A stretch of 64,000 bases of DNA from Streptomyces sp. NBC_00154 (GTDB lineage Bacteria; Actinomycetota; Actinomycetes; Streptomycetales; Streptomycetaceae), in contig NZ_JAPEMI010000001.1 of assembly GCF_026342835.1 (NCBI RefSeq), positions 5,214,501 to 5,278,500 on the forward strand, read 5' to 3'. The notes under the pieces are model-generated. The model saw only the letters and a list, made by a program, of their open reading frames with translations, searched no databases and had not been told where the DNA came from. A program made the translations under genes and the position numbers. Positions within the stretch are counted from its first letter, which is position 1, and each line of letters opens with the position of its first letter. Positions 17,578-27,042 of the stretch are shown here, in pieces.

Positions 17578-18608
17578 CCAGCCGCAATCTGCGCCTGCGG
17601 CGGCTGCGCAGAGCCACCTCTGCGCTCTCCGCCCGCAAGCGTGGCGCCCAGCCCAAGGTCGTCGCGCTCGGCGGCGGCATGGGCCTGTCCGCGTCGCTCG
17701 CCGCGCTGCGCCGGATCACCGGCGATCTCACCGCTGTGGTCACCGTCGCCGACGACGGCGGCTCCAGCGGCCGGCTCCGTGAAGAGCTCGGCGTCCTGCC
17801 GCCCGGCGACCTCCGCAAGGCGCTCGCCGCACTCTGCGGCGACGACGACTGGGGCCAGACCTGGGCGCAGGTCATCCAGCACCGCTTCCAGTCCAAGGGC
17901 GATCTGCACGAGCACGCGGTCGGCAATCTGCTGATCGTCGCCCTCTGGGAGCAGCTCGGCGACCATGTACAGGCCCTGGACCTGGTCGGCAAGCTCCTCG
18001 GCGCGCACGGCCGGGTGCTGCCCATGTCCGCCGTGCCGCTGGAGCTCCAGGCGCTCGTACGGGGCCACGACCCGGCCCGTCCGGACGCCGTGGACACGGT
18101 GCGCGGCCAGGCGACGGTGGCGCTGACCCCCGGTGAGGTGCAGTCCGTGCACCTTGTCCCGAACGACCCGCCGGCCGTCCCGGAGGCGGTCGAGGCGGTC
18201 CTCGACGCGGACTGGGTGGTGCTCGGCCCGGGATCCTGGTTCTCTTCGGTGATCCCGCATCTGCTCGTACCGGAACTGCTCGACGCGCTCGTCACGACGA
18301 AGGCCCGTAAGGTCCTCTCACTCAACCTGGCACCGCAGCCCGGCGAAACTGATGGCTTCTCTCCGCAGCGTCATTTGGAGGTTTTGGGACGACACGCCCC
18401 TAAACTCGCCCTGGACGTGGTGCTGGCCGACGAAGCCGCCGTGCCCGATCGCGAGTCCCTCGCCGATGCCGCCAAGCGGCTCGGTGCCGCGGTCGAGCTG
18501 GCGCCGGTGGCCTCACCCGACGGCGTTCCGATCCATGATCCGGAGCTGTTGGCCGCCGCGTACGACCGTATTTTTCGGATGCATGGAAGGATCGGCCCAT
18601 GGCGATGA
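17574..18608 (+). CDS. yvcK: YvcK/CofD-like gluconeogenesis factor
   Basis: 344-residue YvcK-family protein, needed in other bacteria for growth on gluconeogenic carbon and for cell-wall homeostasis and thought to bind UDP-sugars. Diagnostic motifs are VVALGGGMGLSASLAALR, TVADDGGSSGRLREELGVLPPGDLRKAL, GNLLIVALWEQ and VVLGPGSWFSSVIPHLLV. The GTG start overlaps the rapZ stop by 4 nt and its end overlaps whiA by 10 nt, so the three are translationally coupled. A basic N-terminal stretch (RNLRLRRLRRATSALSARKR) precedes the domain. Confidence 0.95.
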   Translation: MTSRNLRLRRLRRATSALSARKRGAQPKVVALGGGMGLSASLAALRRITGDLTAVVTVADDGGSSGRLREELGVLPPGDLRKALAALCGDDDWGQTWAQVIQHRFQSKGDLHEHAVGNLLIVALWEQLGDHVQALDLVGKLLGAHGRVLPMSAVPLELQALVRGHDPARPDAVDTVRGQATVALTPGEVQSVHLVPNDPPAVPEAVEAVLDADWVVLGPGSWFSSVIPHLLVPELLDALVTTKARKVLSLNLAPQPGETDGFSPQRHLEVLGRHAPKLALDVVLADEAAVPDRESLADAAKRLGAAVELAPVASPDGVPIHDPELLAAAYDRIFRMHGRIGPWR

Positions 18609-19588
18609 CGCCAGCGGTGAAGGACGAAATCTCTCGGCTTCCCGTGACCCGGACCTGCTGCAGGAAGGCAGAGGTTTCGGCGATTCTTCGGTTCGCGGGC
18701 GGGCTGCACCTGGTGAGCGGCCGGATTGTGATCGAGGCGGAGCTGGACACCGCAATGGCGGCGCGTCGGCTGAAGCGGGACATTCTCGAAATTTTCGGGC
18801 ACAGCTCGGAGCTGATCGTGATGGCCCCCGGCGGGCTGCGCCGCGGCTCCCGCTATGTCGTACGGGTGGTGGCGGGCGGCGACCAGCTGGCCCGCCAGAC
18901 CGGCCTGGTGGACGGTCGCGGCCGGCCCATCCGCGGGCTGCCCCCGCAGGTGGTCTCGGGGGCCACCTGCGACGCCGAGGCTGCCTGGCGCGGTGCCTTC
19001 CTGGCCCACGGCTCGCTCACCGAGCCGGGCCGCTCCTCCTCGCTGGAGGTGACCTGCCCGGGCCCGGAGGCGGCGCTCGCACTGGTCGGCGCGGCCCGCA
19101 GGCTCTCCATCGCGGCGAAGGCCCGCGAGGTACGCGGCGTGGACCGGGTCGTCGTCCGCGACGGCGATGCGATCGGCGCCCTGCTCACCCGGCTCGGTGC
19201 CCATGAGTCGGTGCTGGCCTGGGAGGAGCGGCGGATGCGCCGCGAGGTCCGGGCCACCGCCAACCGGCTCGCCAACTTCGACGACGCCAACCTGCGCCGC
19301 TCGGCACGGGCCGCGGTGGCCGCAGGCGCCCGGGTGGGTCGCGCCCTGGAGATCCTGGGCGAAGAGGTGCCCGAGCACCTCGCGGCGGCCGGACGGCTGC
19401 GCATGGAGCACAAGCAGGCCTCCCTGGAGGAGCTGGGTGCGCTCGCCGACCCGCCGCTGACCAAGGACGCGGTCGCCGGCCGGATCCGCCGGCTGCTGGC
19501 CATGGCCGACAAGCGGGCCCAGGACCTCGGTATCCCGGGGACGGAGTCCACGCTCAGCGAGGAGCTCGCCGACGGCCTGGTGGGCTGA
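18599..19588 (+). CDS. whiA: Sporulation transcription factor WhiA
   Basis: 329 residues matching WhiA, which acts with WhiB to commit aerial hyphae to sporulation septation in Streptomyces. The N-terminal two thirds are a degenerate LAGLIDADG homing-endonuclease fold (RTCCRKAEVSAILRFAGGLHL, CDAEAAWRGAFLAHGSLTEPGRSSSLEV). The C-terminal helix-turn-helix (ANFDDANLRRSARAA, EELGALADPPLTKDAVAGRIRRLL) binds DNA. It starts inside the 3' end of yvcK (10-nt overlap), so it is expressed from the uvrC operon unless an internal promoter exists. Confidence 0.97.
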   Translation: MAMTPAVKDEISRLPVTRTCCRKAEVSAILRFAGGLHLVSGRIVIEAELDTAMAARRLKRDILEIFGHSSELIVMAPGGLRRGSRYVVRVVAGGDQLARQTGLVDGRGRPIRGLPPQVVSGATCDAEAAWRGAFLAHGSLTEPGRSSSLEVTCPGPEAALALVGAARRLSIAAKAREVRGVDRVVVRDGDAIGALLTRLGAHESVLAWEERRMRREVRATANRLANFDDANLRRSARAAVAAGARVGRALEILGEEVPEHLAAAGRLRMEHKQASLEELGALADPPLTKDAVAGRIRRLLAMADKRAQDLGIPGTESTLSEELADGLVG

Positions 19589-19688
19589 GGTGAAACGGCG
19601 TCGAATCCCGGCCGAAGGCGGAACGTGCCTTGCCCCCGGGGATGTTGACACTCCGTAATCGTCACTGCATGTGAGGCCGAGCAACCGG

Positions 19689-19720
19689 AGGCCCGTACTC
19701 CTACCGGGGAGTACGGGCCT
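19689..19720 (+). terminator. whiA operon terminator
   Basis: AGGCCCGTACTCC (19689-19701), 6-nt loop, GGAGTACGGGCCT (19708-19720): 13 perfect base pairs about 100 bp after the whiA stop, before the gap promoter region. Confidence 0.85.
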
Positions 19721-19849
19721 TCGCGGCGCTTCCGGCCCCGCACGATGTCACTCCGGAGCCCACGGAGAGGTAGGGTCGGAGGCGGTCGGGGACATCCCAT
19801 ACAACTCGCCGGCGTCGAAACCCGGCGTACCTAACGAGGAGATCGGTTC

Positions 19850-20857
<1,008 letters not shown>

Positions 20858-20890
20858 CCGTCGGATCGGCAGGCACCTCGATGTGAGCAA

Positions 20891-20928
20891 GGGGCTCGGA
20901 CAGCGCAACGCAGCGCCGTTCGAGCCCC
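20891..20928 (+). terminator. Intergenic hairpin between gap and pgk
   Basis: GGGGCTCG (20891-20898) pairs with CGAGCCCC (20921-20928); an inner GCGC/GCGC pair can form. It is weaker than the operon-end terminators and may act as an attenuator or mRNA-processing site. Confidence 0.5.
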
Positions 20929-20965
20929 GTTGCATGCTTCCCCGCCCTCCAAGGAGTCCAGCAAG

Positions 20966-22177
20966 ATGAAGACGATCGACGAACTTCTCGCCGAAGGGGT
21001 CACCGGCAAGCGCGTATTCGTCCGCGCCGACCTCAACGTGCCGCTGAGCGGCACCACCATCACCGACGACGGCCGCATCCGCGCCGTCCAGCCGACCGTG
21101 GAGAAGCTGGCCGCGGCCGGTGCCCGGGTCATCGTCGCCTCGCACCTGGGCCGCCCCAAGGGCGCCCCGGACCCGGCCTTCTCCCTGGCCCCCGCCGCCG
21201 CCCGGCTCGGCGAGCTGATCGGCGCCGACGTGGCCTTCGCGACCGACACGGTCGGCGAGTCCGCCCGTGCCACGGTCGCCGCGCTCACCGACGGCAAGGT
21301 CGCCGGCATCGAGAATCTCCGCTTCAACCCCGGAGAGACGTCGAAGGACGACGCCGAGCGCGGCGCGTTCGCCGATCAGCTCGCCGAGCTCGCCGATGTG
21401 TACGTGGGCGACGGCTTCGGAGCCGTCCACCGCAAGCACGCCTCGGTCTTCGACCTCCCGGCCCGGCTGCCGCACGCCGCGGGCGACCTGATCGCCACCG
21501 AGGTCGGCGTCCTGAAGAAGCTCACCGAGGACGTCGCGCGCCCGTACGCCGTCGTGCTCGGCGGCTCCAAGGTCTCCGACAAGCTCGGCGTCATCGACCA
21601 CCTCCTGGAGCGGGCCGACCGCATCCTCATCGGCGGCGGCATGGCGTACACCTTCCTCAAGGCCCAGGGCCACGAGGTCGGCAGCTCCCTCCTGCAGGAG
21701 GACCAGATCCCGGCGGTGCTGGAGTATCTGAAGCGGGCCGAAGAGAAGGGCGTGGAGTTCGTGCTCCCCGTCGACGTCGTGGTCTCCGAGCAGTTCCCCG
21801 ACCTCAAGACCAAGGCCCCGAGCCGGCACACCACCGTGCCCGCGGATGCCATCCCGGCCGGTGTGATGGGTCTGGACAACGGACCCGAGACCAACAAGCT
21901 GTACGCCTCGAAGCTCGCCGACGCCGTCACCGTCTTCTGGAACGGCCCGATGGGCGTCTTCGAGCACCCCGATTACGCCGAGGGCACCCGGGCAGTCGCC
22001 CAGGCCCTCGTCGACTCCGAGGGCTTCAGTGTCGTCGGCGGTGGCGACTCCGCCGCGGCCGTCCGCATCCTGGGCTTCGACGAGAACGCATTCGGCCACA
22101 TCTCGACCGGTGGCGGCGCCAGCCTCGAATACCTCGAGGGCAAGACGCTTCCCGGCCTCGCCGCACTGGAGGACTGA
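20966..22177 (+). CDS. pgk: Phosphoglycerate kinase
   Basis: 403-residue PGK, converting 1,3-bisphosphoglycerate and ADP to 3-phosphoglycerate and ATP. Conserved elements are KRVFVRADLNVPLSG, VIVASHLGRPKG, ENLRFNPGE, VLGGSKVSDKLGVI, FWNGPMGVFE and the nucleotide-binding VVGGGDSAAAVR...HISTGGGASLEYLEGK. ATG 20966 has AAGGAG 9 nt upstream. tpiA follows after 6 nt. Confidence 0.98.
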   Translation: MKTIDELLAEGVTGKRVFVRADLNVPLSGTTITDDGRIRAVQPTVEKLAAAGARVIVASHLGRPKGAPDPAFSLAPAAARLGELIGADVAFATDTVGESARATVAALTDGKVAGIENLRFNPGETSKDDAERGAFADQLAELADVYVGDGFGAVHRKHASVFDLPARLPHAAGDLIATEVGVLKKLTEDVARPYAVVLGGSKVSDKLGVIDHLLERADRILIGGGMAYTFLKAQGHEVGSSLLQEDQIPAVLEYLKRAEEKGVEFVLPVDVVVSEQFPDLKTKAPSRHTTVPADAIPAGVMGLDNGPETNKLYASKLADAVTVFWNGPMGVFEHPDYAEGTRAVAQALVDSEGFSVVGGGDSAAAVRILGFDENAFGHISTGGGASLEYLEGKTLPGLAALED

Positions 22178-22183
22178 CCTTTC

Positions 22184-22960
22184 ATGAGCACCCGTACCCC
22201 GCTGATGGCGGGCAACTGGAAGATGAACCTCAACCACCTCGAGGCCATCGCACACGTCCAGAAGCTCGCCTTCGCCCTGGCCGACAAGGACTACGACGCC
22301 GTCGAGGTCGCCGTCCTGCCGCCCTTCACCGACCTGCGATCGGTGCAGACGCTGGTCGACGGCGACAAACTGAAGATCAAGTACGGCGCCCAGGACATCT
22401 CGGCACACGACTCCGGCGCGTACACCGGTGAGATCTCCGGTCCCATGCTCGCCAAACTGAAGTGCACCTATGTGGCCATCGGCCACTCCGAGCGCCGCCA
22501 GTACCACCACGAGACCGACGAGATCGTCAACGCCAAGATCAAGGCCGCGTACAAGAACGGCCTGACCCCGATCCTGTGCGTCGGCGAGGAGGAGTCGGTC
22601 CGCGAGGAGGGCCGCCACGTCGCGCACACCCTCGCGCAGGTCGACGGCGCGCTCAAGGACATTCCGGCCGAGCAGGCCGAGTCCATCGTGATCGCGTACG
22701 AGCCGGTCTGGGCCATCGGGACCGGCAAGGTCTGCGGCGCCGACGACGCCCAGGAGGTCTGCGGGGCCATCCGCGGCCGGCTCGCCGAGCTGTACTCCCA
22801 GGAGCTGGCCGACGCGGTCCGCATCCAGTACGGCGGCTCGGTGAAGTCGGGGAACGTCGCGGAGATCATGGCAAAGCCCGACATCGACGGTGCGCTGATC
22901 GGTGGCGCCGCTCTCGACGCGGACGAATTCGTCAAGATCGTCCGCTTCCGCGACCAGTGA
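22184..22960 (+). CDS. tpiA: Triosephosphate isomerase
   Basis: 258-residue TIM-barrel enzyme interconverting dihydroxyacetone phosphate and glyceraldehyde 3-phosphate. MAGNWKMN supplies the catalytic Lys, AIGHSERR the catalytic His, and AYEPVWAIGTGK the catalytic Glu and flexible loop 6; the phosphate site YGGSVKSGN and LIGGAALD are present. It follows pgk by 6 nt and is co-transcribed with it. Confidence 0.98.
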   Translation: MSTRTPLMAGNWKMNLNHLEAIAHVQKLAFALADKDYDAVEVAVLPPFTDLRSVQTLVDGDKLKIKYGAQDISAHDSGAYTGEISGPMLAKLKCTYVAIGHSERRQYHHETDEIVNAKIKAAYKNGLTPILCVGEEESVREEGRHVAHTLAQVDGALKDIPAEQAESIVIAYEPVWAIGTGKVCGADDAQEVCGAIRGRLAELYSQELADAVRIQYGGSVKSGNVAEIMAKPDIDGALIGGAALDADEFVKIVRFRDQ

Positions 22961-22996
22961 GTATGCGGTAGCGCGGATCCGTCGTACCCTTGCGGG

Positions 22997-23022
22997 GGCC
23001 GAGGAGGTGCGTCCTCCCGGCC
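22997..23022 (+). terminator. Hairpin between tpiA and secG
   Basis: GGCCG (22997-23001) with CGGCC (23018-23022), and GGAGG (23003-23007) with CCTCC (23013-23017), separated by a bulged A and closed by loop TGCGT. Confidence 0.6.
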
Positions 23023-23083
23023 TCCGTTGTCCGTCAGATCCGTTAGAGCAGTCCAAGGGAATTCCGGAAAGTAGGGACCAGCC

Positions 23084-23320
23084 GTGGTTATGGGGTTCTC
23101 GATCGCCCTGATCGTCTTCAGCCTGCTGCTGATGCTGCTGGTGCTGATGCACAAGGGAAAGGGCGGCGGCCTCTCCGACATGTTCGGTGGCGGTATGCAG
23201 TCGTCCGTCGGTGGCTCGTCGGTCGCCGAGCGAAACCTCGACCGGATCACCGTAGTGGTCGGTCTGGGATGGTTCGCGTGCATTATTGTGCTTGGTCTGC
23301 TGATGAAGCTGGACAACTGA
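23084..23320 (+). CDS. secG: Preprotein translocase subunit SecG
   Basis: A 78-residue two-helix membrane protein. Helix 1 (FSIALIVFSLLLMLLVLMHKGKGGG) is followed by the conserved Gly-rich GLSDMFGGGMQSSVGGSSVAERNLDRIT loop region and helix 2 (VVGLGWFACIIVLGLLM). This is the standard SecG layout; it assists SecYEG during export. The GTG start (23084) or ATG 23090 are both possible. Position after tpiA is conserved in actinobacteria. Confidence 0.95.
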   Translation: MVMGFSIALIVFSLLLMLLVLMHKGKGGGLSDMFGGGMQSSVGGSSVAERNLDRITVVVGLGWFACIIVLGLLMKLDN

Positions 23321-23429
23321 CCCGCCGTCCGCGATTCCCGGTGAGGGTGTAACTCCTTTCACTGGACGCGCGTTGGGCCTTACGTAGACTGGGGCATCTT
23401 CGAGCACCATCACGCAGGGAGTTACGACC

Positions 23430-23765
23430 GTGGCAAGTGGCAACGCGATCCGGGGAAGCCGGGTCGGAGCGGGGCCGATGGGGGAGGCCGAGCGGGGCGA
23501 GTCCGCGCCGCGCCTCCGCATCTCCTTCTGGTGCTCGAACGGGCACGAGACGCAGCCGAGCTTCGCCAGTGACGCGCAGACACCGGAGACTTGGGACTGC
23601 CCGCGCTGTGGTTTCCCGGCCGGCCAGGACCGGGACAACCCGCCGGACCCGCCGCGCACCGAACCGTACAAGACGCACCTTGCGTATGTACGCGAGCGGC
23701 GCAGCGATGCGGACGGCGAGGCCATCCTCGCCGAGGCCCTCGCAAAACTCCGGGGCGAAATCTAA
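23430..23765 (+). CDS. rbpA: RNA polymerase-binding protein RbpA (paralogue)
   Basis: A 111-residue RbpA-family protein. RbpA binds RNA polymerase and group I/II sigma factors and stabilises open complexes in actinobacteria. Here ISFWCSNGHE and WDCPRCGFPAG form an intact zinc-ribbon-like centre, followed by the basic linker and the sigma-interaction helix (RTEPYKTHLAYVRERRSDADGEAILAEALAKLR). The classical RbpA reads RTHWDMLMERR there, so this is probably the second paralogue rather than principal RbpA. The GTG start has AGGGAG upstream. It lies between secG and pgi with its own terminator. Confidence 0.85.
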   Translation: MASGNAIRGSRVGAGPMGEAERGESAPRLRISFWCSNGHETQPSFASDAQTPETWDCPRCGFPAGQDRDNPPDPPRTEPYKTHLAYVRERRSDADGEAILAEALAKLRGEI

Positions 23766-23775
23766 GAGTTGTTCA

Positions 23776-23806
23776 CCGGCCGGTCACCCCCAGGGTGCCC
23801 GGCCGG
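23776..23806 (+). terminator. Terminator after the RbpA-family gene
   Basis: CCGGCCGG (23776-23783) with CCGGCCGG (23799-23806) and CACCC (23785-23789) with GGGTG (23793-23797), one internal mismatch, loop CCA. Confidence 0.75.
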
Positions 23807-23920
23807 AGTGCATTTGTCGGCGCCGCAGCTCTCTGTCGCCTCGCCCACCCCTCTGATCAATTAAGTTGGAGGGGCAGCGGGGCATGTGCAGGCACGAGAA
23901 GAAGTGGGCTGATATCCGGG

Positions 23921-25582
23921 ATGAACGCACAAAGCCGAACCAAGCTCAATCAGACGCCCGAATGGACCGCTCTCGGCAAGCACCGTGAGCAGCTCGGCCA
24001 GACCCATCTGCGGCAGCTGTTCGCGGACGATCCCGAGCGCGGCACCGGATATACCCTCCGGGTCGGCGATCTGTATCTCGACTACTCCAAGCACCTGGTC
24101 ACCGACGAGACGCTCCGGCTGCTGCGCGAGCTCGCCGACGCGACCGGTGTCGCCGAGCTGCGGGACGCCATGTTCCGTGGCGAGAAGATCAACACCACCG
24201 AGGACCGCGCTGTCCTGCACACCGCGCTGCGTGCCCCGCGCGACGCGGTCATCGAGGTCGACGGCGAGAACGTGGTGCCCGCCGTGCACGCCGTGCTCGA
24301 CAAGATGGCGGCCTTCGCCGACCGCATCAGGTCGGGGGAGTGGACCGGTCACACCGGCAAGCGGATCAAGAACGTCGTCAACATCGGCATCGGCGGCTCC
24401 GACCTCGGTCCCGCCATGGCGTACGAGGTGCTGCGCTCCTTCACGGACCGCTCGCTCATCGTCCGCTTCGTGTCCAACGTCGACGGGGCCGACCTGCACG
24501 AGGCCGTCCGCGACCTCGACCCGGCCGAGACGCTCTTCATCATCGCGTCGAAGACGTTCACCACGATCGAGACCATCACCAACGCCACCTCCGCCCGCGA
24601 CTGGCTGCTGACCGGTCTGCGCGCCGACCAGGACGCCGTCGCGAAGCACTTCGTGGCACTGTCGACGAACGCCGAGAAGGTCGCGGACTTCGGCATCGAC
24701 ACCGCCAACATGTTCGAGTTCTGGGACTGGGTCGGCGGCCGCTACTCGTACGACTCCGCCATCGGCCTCTCGCTGATGATCGCCATCGGCCCGGACCGGT
24801 TCCGCGAGATGCTCGACGGCTTCCACCTCGTCGACGAACACTTCCGCACCGCTCCGCCGGAGGCCAACGCCCCGCTGCTGCTCGGCCTGCTGGGTGTCTG
24901 GTACGGCGCGTTCTTCGATGCTCAGTCGCACGCCGTGCTGCCGTACAGCCACTATCTGTCCAAGTTCACCGCCTACTTGCAGCAGCTGGACATGGAGTCC
25001 AACGGCAAGTCCGTGGACCGGGACGGCCATCCGGTCGAGTGGCAGACCGGACCGGTCGTCTGGGGCACGCCCGGCACCAACGGGCAGCACGCCTACTACC
25101 AGCTGATCCACCAGGGCACCAAGGTCATCCCGGCCGACTTCATCGGCTTCGCCGAGCCGGTCGCCGATCTGCTGCCCGGACTGGTCCCCCAGCACGATCT
25201 GCTGATGGCCAACTTCTTCGCCCAGACCCAGGCGCTCGCCTTCGGCAAGACGCCGGACGAGGTCCGTGCGGAGGGCGTCGCCGAGGAGCTCGTGCCGCAC
25301 AAGACGTTCCGGGGGAACCACCCCACGACCACGATCCTGGCCGACCGGCTCACGCCGTCCGTCCTCGGTCAGCTGATCGCGCTGTACGAGCACAAGGTCT
25401 TCGTCCAGGGTGCCATCTGGAACATCGACTCGTTCGACCAGTGGGGCGTCGAGCTCGGCAAGGTCCTCGCCAAGAAGATCGAACCGGTGCTGACCGAGAC
25501 GGCGGCGGCGGGGGGCGGCGAGCAGCTGGACAGCTCGACCGCCGCACTGGTCGCCGCGTACCGCACGCGCAGGGGTCGCTGA
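23921..25582 (+). CDS. pgi: Glucose-6-phosphate isomerase
   Basis: 553-residue phosphoglucose isomerase interconverting glucose 6-phosphate and fructose 6-phosphate. Signature 1 (VNIGIGGSDLGPAM), SKTFTTIET, the WVGGRYSYDSAIGL region, and signature 2-like DSFDQWGVELGKVLA with the catalytic Lys are intact; HPTTTILADRLTP is typical. ATG 23921 gives the usual length, although its upstream sequence has only a weak ribosome-binding site. It connects the glycolytic genes to the divergent-facing pentose phosphate operon downstream. Confidence 0.97.
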   Translation: MNAQSRTKLNQTPEWTALGKHREQLGQTHLRQLFADDPERGTGYTLRVGDLYLDYSKHLVTDETLRLLRELADATGVAELRDAMFRGEKINTTEDRAVLHTALRAPRDAVIEVDGENVVPAVHAVLDKMAAFADRIRSGEWTGHTGKRIKNVVNIGIGGSDLGPAMAYEVLRSFTDRSLIVRFVSNVDGADLHEAVRDLDPAETLFIIASKTFTTIETITNATSARDWLLTGLRADQDAVAKHFVALSTNAEKVADFGIDTANMFEFWDWVGGRYSYDSAIGLSLMIAIGPDRFREMLDGFHLVDEHFRTAPPEANAPLLLGLLGVWYGAFFDAQSHAVLPYSHYLSKFTAYLQQLDMESNGKSVDRDGHPVEWQTGPVVWGTPGTNGQHAYYQLIHQGTKVIPADFIGFAEPVADLLPGLVPQHDLLMANFFAQTQALAFGKTPDEVRAEGVAEELVPHKTFRGNHPTTTILADRLTPSVLGQLIALYEHKVFVQGAIWNIDSFDQWGVELGKVLAKKIEPVLTETAAAGGGEQLDSSTAALVAAYRTRRGR

Positions 25583-25819
25583 GCCGGATGACCCCGGGGG
25601 AGAGGGCGGTACGGCTCCGGCCGCCGAACAGCACGCCGGACCCGAGCGCCGTCACCCGGTGGCGGCCGAGCGGCCGCCGACCGCGGCGGTCCTCGGCGTG
25701 GCGTGTGCCGTCCTCTTCCCCGTCGGTGGCTCGTACGGGGCCGCGGCCCCCGGCATCGGCTTCGCCTGCGAGGCCGTACCGGGGCTGCTGGAGGCCTTCC
25801 TGGGGAGTGCCCGACCCGG

Positions 25820-26179
25820 TCAGCCGTGCGTCGTGTCGATGACGCAGAAGCGGTTGCCCTCGGTGTCCGCGAGCACCACGAAGTCCGGGTCCTGCGGATA
25901 CAGCTGCCAGTCGACCTGGGCCGCCCCGAGCGTGAGCAGCCGCTCCACCTCGGCGTCCTGCTCCTCCGTGTACAGATCCAGGTGGACCCGGGGGACCTCC
26001 TGCACGGGGGACTCGCTCAGCCCCAGGGACAGCCCGACGCCCTGCCCGTCGGCCGGCACCAGCACCACCCAGTCGCCCGTCGCCGGCTCACGCTCCACAT
26101 GGCCGAGCGCCGCCGTCCAGAAGGCGGCCGCCCGACGGACGTCCGACGCACCCATCACCACGGTTCCGATACGCACCAT
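25820..26179 (-). CDS. VOC family (glyoxalase/bleomycin resistance-like) protein
   Basis: A 119-residue single VOC protein with two beta-alpha-beta-beta-beta units: VRIGTVVMGASDVRRAAAFWTAALGH and VPRVHLDLYTEEQDAEVERLLTLGA, ending FVVLADTEGNRFCVID with the usual metal-site Glu region. Substrate unknown. It lies downstream of pgl but is separated by a strong terminator, so it is likely independently expressed. The adjacent 237-bp stretch up to pgi (25583-25819) shows no convincing gene. Confidence 0.85.
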   Translation of the reverse strand: MVRIGTVVMGASDVRRAAAFWTAALGHVEREPATGDWVVLVPADGQGVGLSLGLSESPVQEVPRVHLDLYTEEQDAEVERLLTLGAAQVDWQLYPQDPDFVVLADTEGNRFCVIDTTHG

Positions 26180-26201
26180 GGCCGGAGCCTTTTACGGCGA
26201 A

Positions 26202-26233
26202 GGCCCGGTCCGCTCCTGAGAGCGGACCGGGCC
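26202..26233 (-). terminator. Terminator of the tkt-tal-zwf-opcA-pgl operon
   Basis: GGCCCGGTCCGCTC (26202-26215), loop CTGA, GAGCGGACCGGGCC (26220-26233): a 14-bp perfect stem just downstream of pgl on the minus strand. Confidence 0.85.
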
Positions 26234-26259
26234 CGACGTACCGCAGTACTGACGACCGC

Positions 26260-27042
26260 TCAGGGAGAGGCCGGCGGATACAGTGCGCGCGGCAGCCGGG
26301 AGGCCGCCGCAGCATCCAGCAGCCACAGGGTGCGGCTGCGTCCGTACGCGCCCGCCGCCGGGGCCTGGATCTCCCCGGCGCCCGACAGCGCGATCTCCGC
26401 GGCCTCCGCCTTGTCCTCGCCCGCCGCGAGCAGCCACACCTCGCGCGCGGCCCGGATCGCGGGCAGCGTCAGCGAGACCCGGGTGGGCGGCGGCTTGGGA
26501 GCGCCGTGCACACCGACGACGGTGCGCTCGGTCTCCCGTACCGCGGGCAGCTCCGGGAACAGCGAGGCGACATGCGTGTCCGGGCCCACGCCCAGCATCA
26601 GCACATCGAACGTCGGTACCGGGCCGTGGTCCTCCGGACGGGCCGCGGCGGCCAGTTCGTCGGCGTACGCGGCCGCGGCGGCGTCGGCGTCGTTGCCGCA
26701 GGGGCCGTCCGACGCGGGCATCGCATGGACCAGGGACGGGTCCAGCGGCACCGAGTCCAGCAGGGCCCGGCGGGCCTGCGTGACATTGCGCTCCGGATCG
26801 CCCTCCGGCAGGAACCGCTCGTCGCCCCACCACAGTTCGAGCCGCGACCAGTCGATCGCGTCCCGGGCGGGCGCCTCGGCGAGAGCGGCCAGCAGGCCGT
26901 TGCCGTTGCGTCCGCCGGTGAGCACCACCGAGGCGTGACCGCGCGCGGCCTGGGCGTCCACGATCTTCGTGATCAGCCGGGCGGCGGCGGCCTGCGCCAT
27001 CAGCTCCTTGTCGCGGTGCACGACAAGTTGAGGGGCACTCAC
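26260..27042 (-). CDS. pgl: 6-phosphogluconolactonase
   Basis: 260-residue 6-phosphogluconolactonase (SOL/DevB type), hydrolysing 6-phosphogluconolactone to 6-phosphogluconate in the oxidative pentose phosphate pathway. VVLTGGRNGNGLLAAL, WWGDERFLPEGDPERN and LMLGVGPDTHVASLFP are family signatures (the common form is GDGHTASLFP; here GPDTHVAS). The GTG start overlaps the opcA stop by 4 nt (GTGA), indicating coupled translation. It is the last gene of the operon. Confidence 0.95.
   Translation of the reverse strand: MSAPQLVVHRDKELMAQAAAARLITKIVDAQAARGHASVVLTGGRNGNGLLAALAEAPARDAIDWSRLELWWGDERFLPEGDPERNVTQARRALLDSVPLDPSLVHAMPASDGPCGNDADAAAAAYADELAAAARPEDHGPVPTFDVLMLGVGPDTHVASLFPELPAVRETERTVVGVHGAPKPPPTRVSLTLPAIRAAREVWLLAAGEDKAEAAEIALSGAGEIQAPAAGAYGRSRTLWLLDAAAASRLPRALYPPASP

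Noticed and set aside
25659..26219. Open plus-strand frame between pgi and pgl
   Set aside because: Most of it is antisense to a clear VOC gene; the part before that has no ribosome-binding site or recognisable domain.
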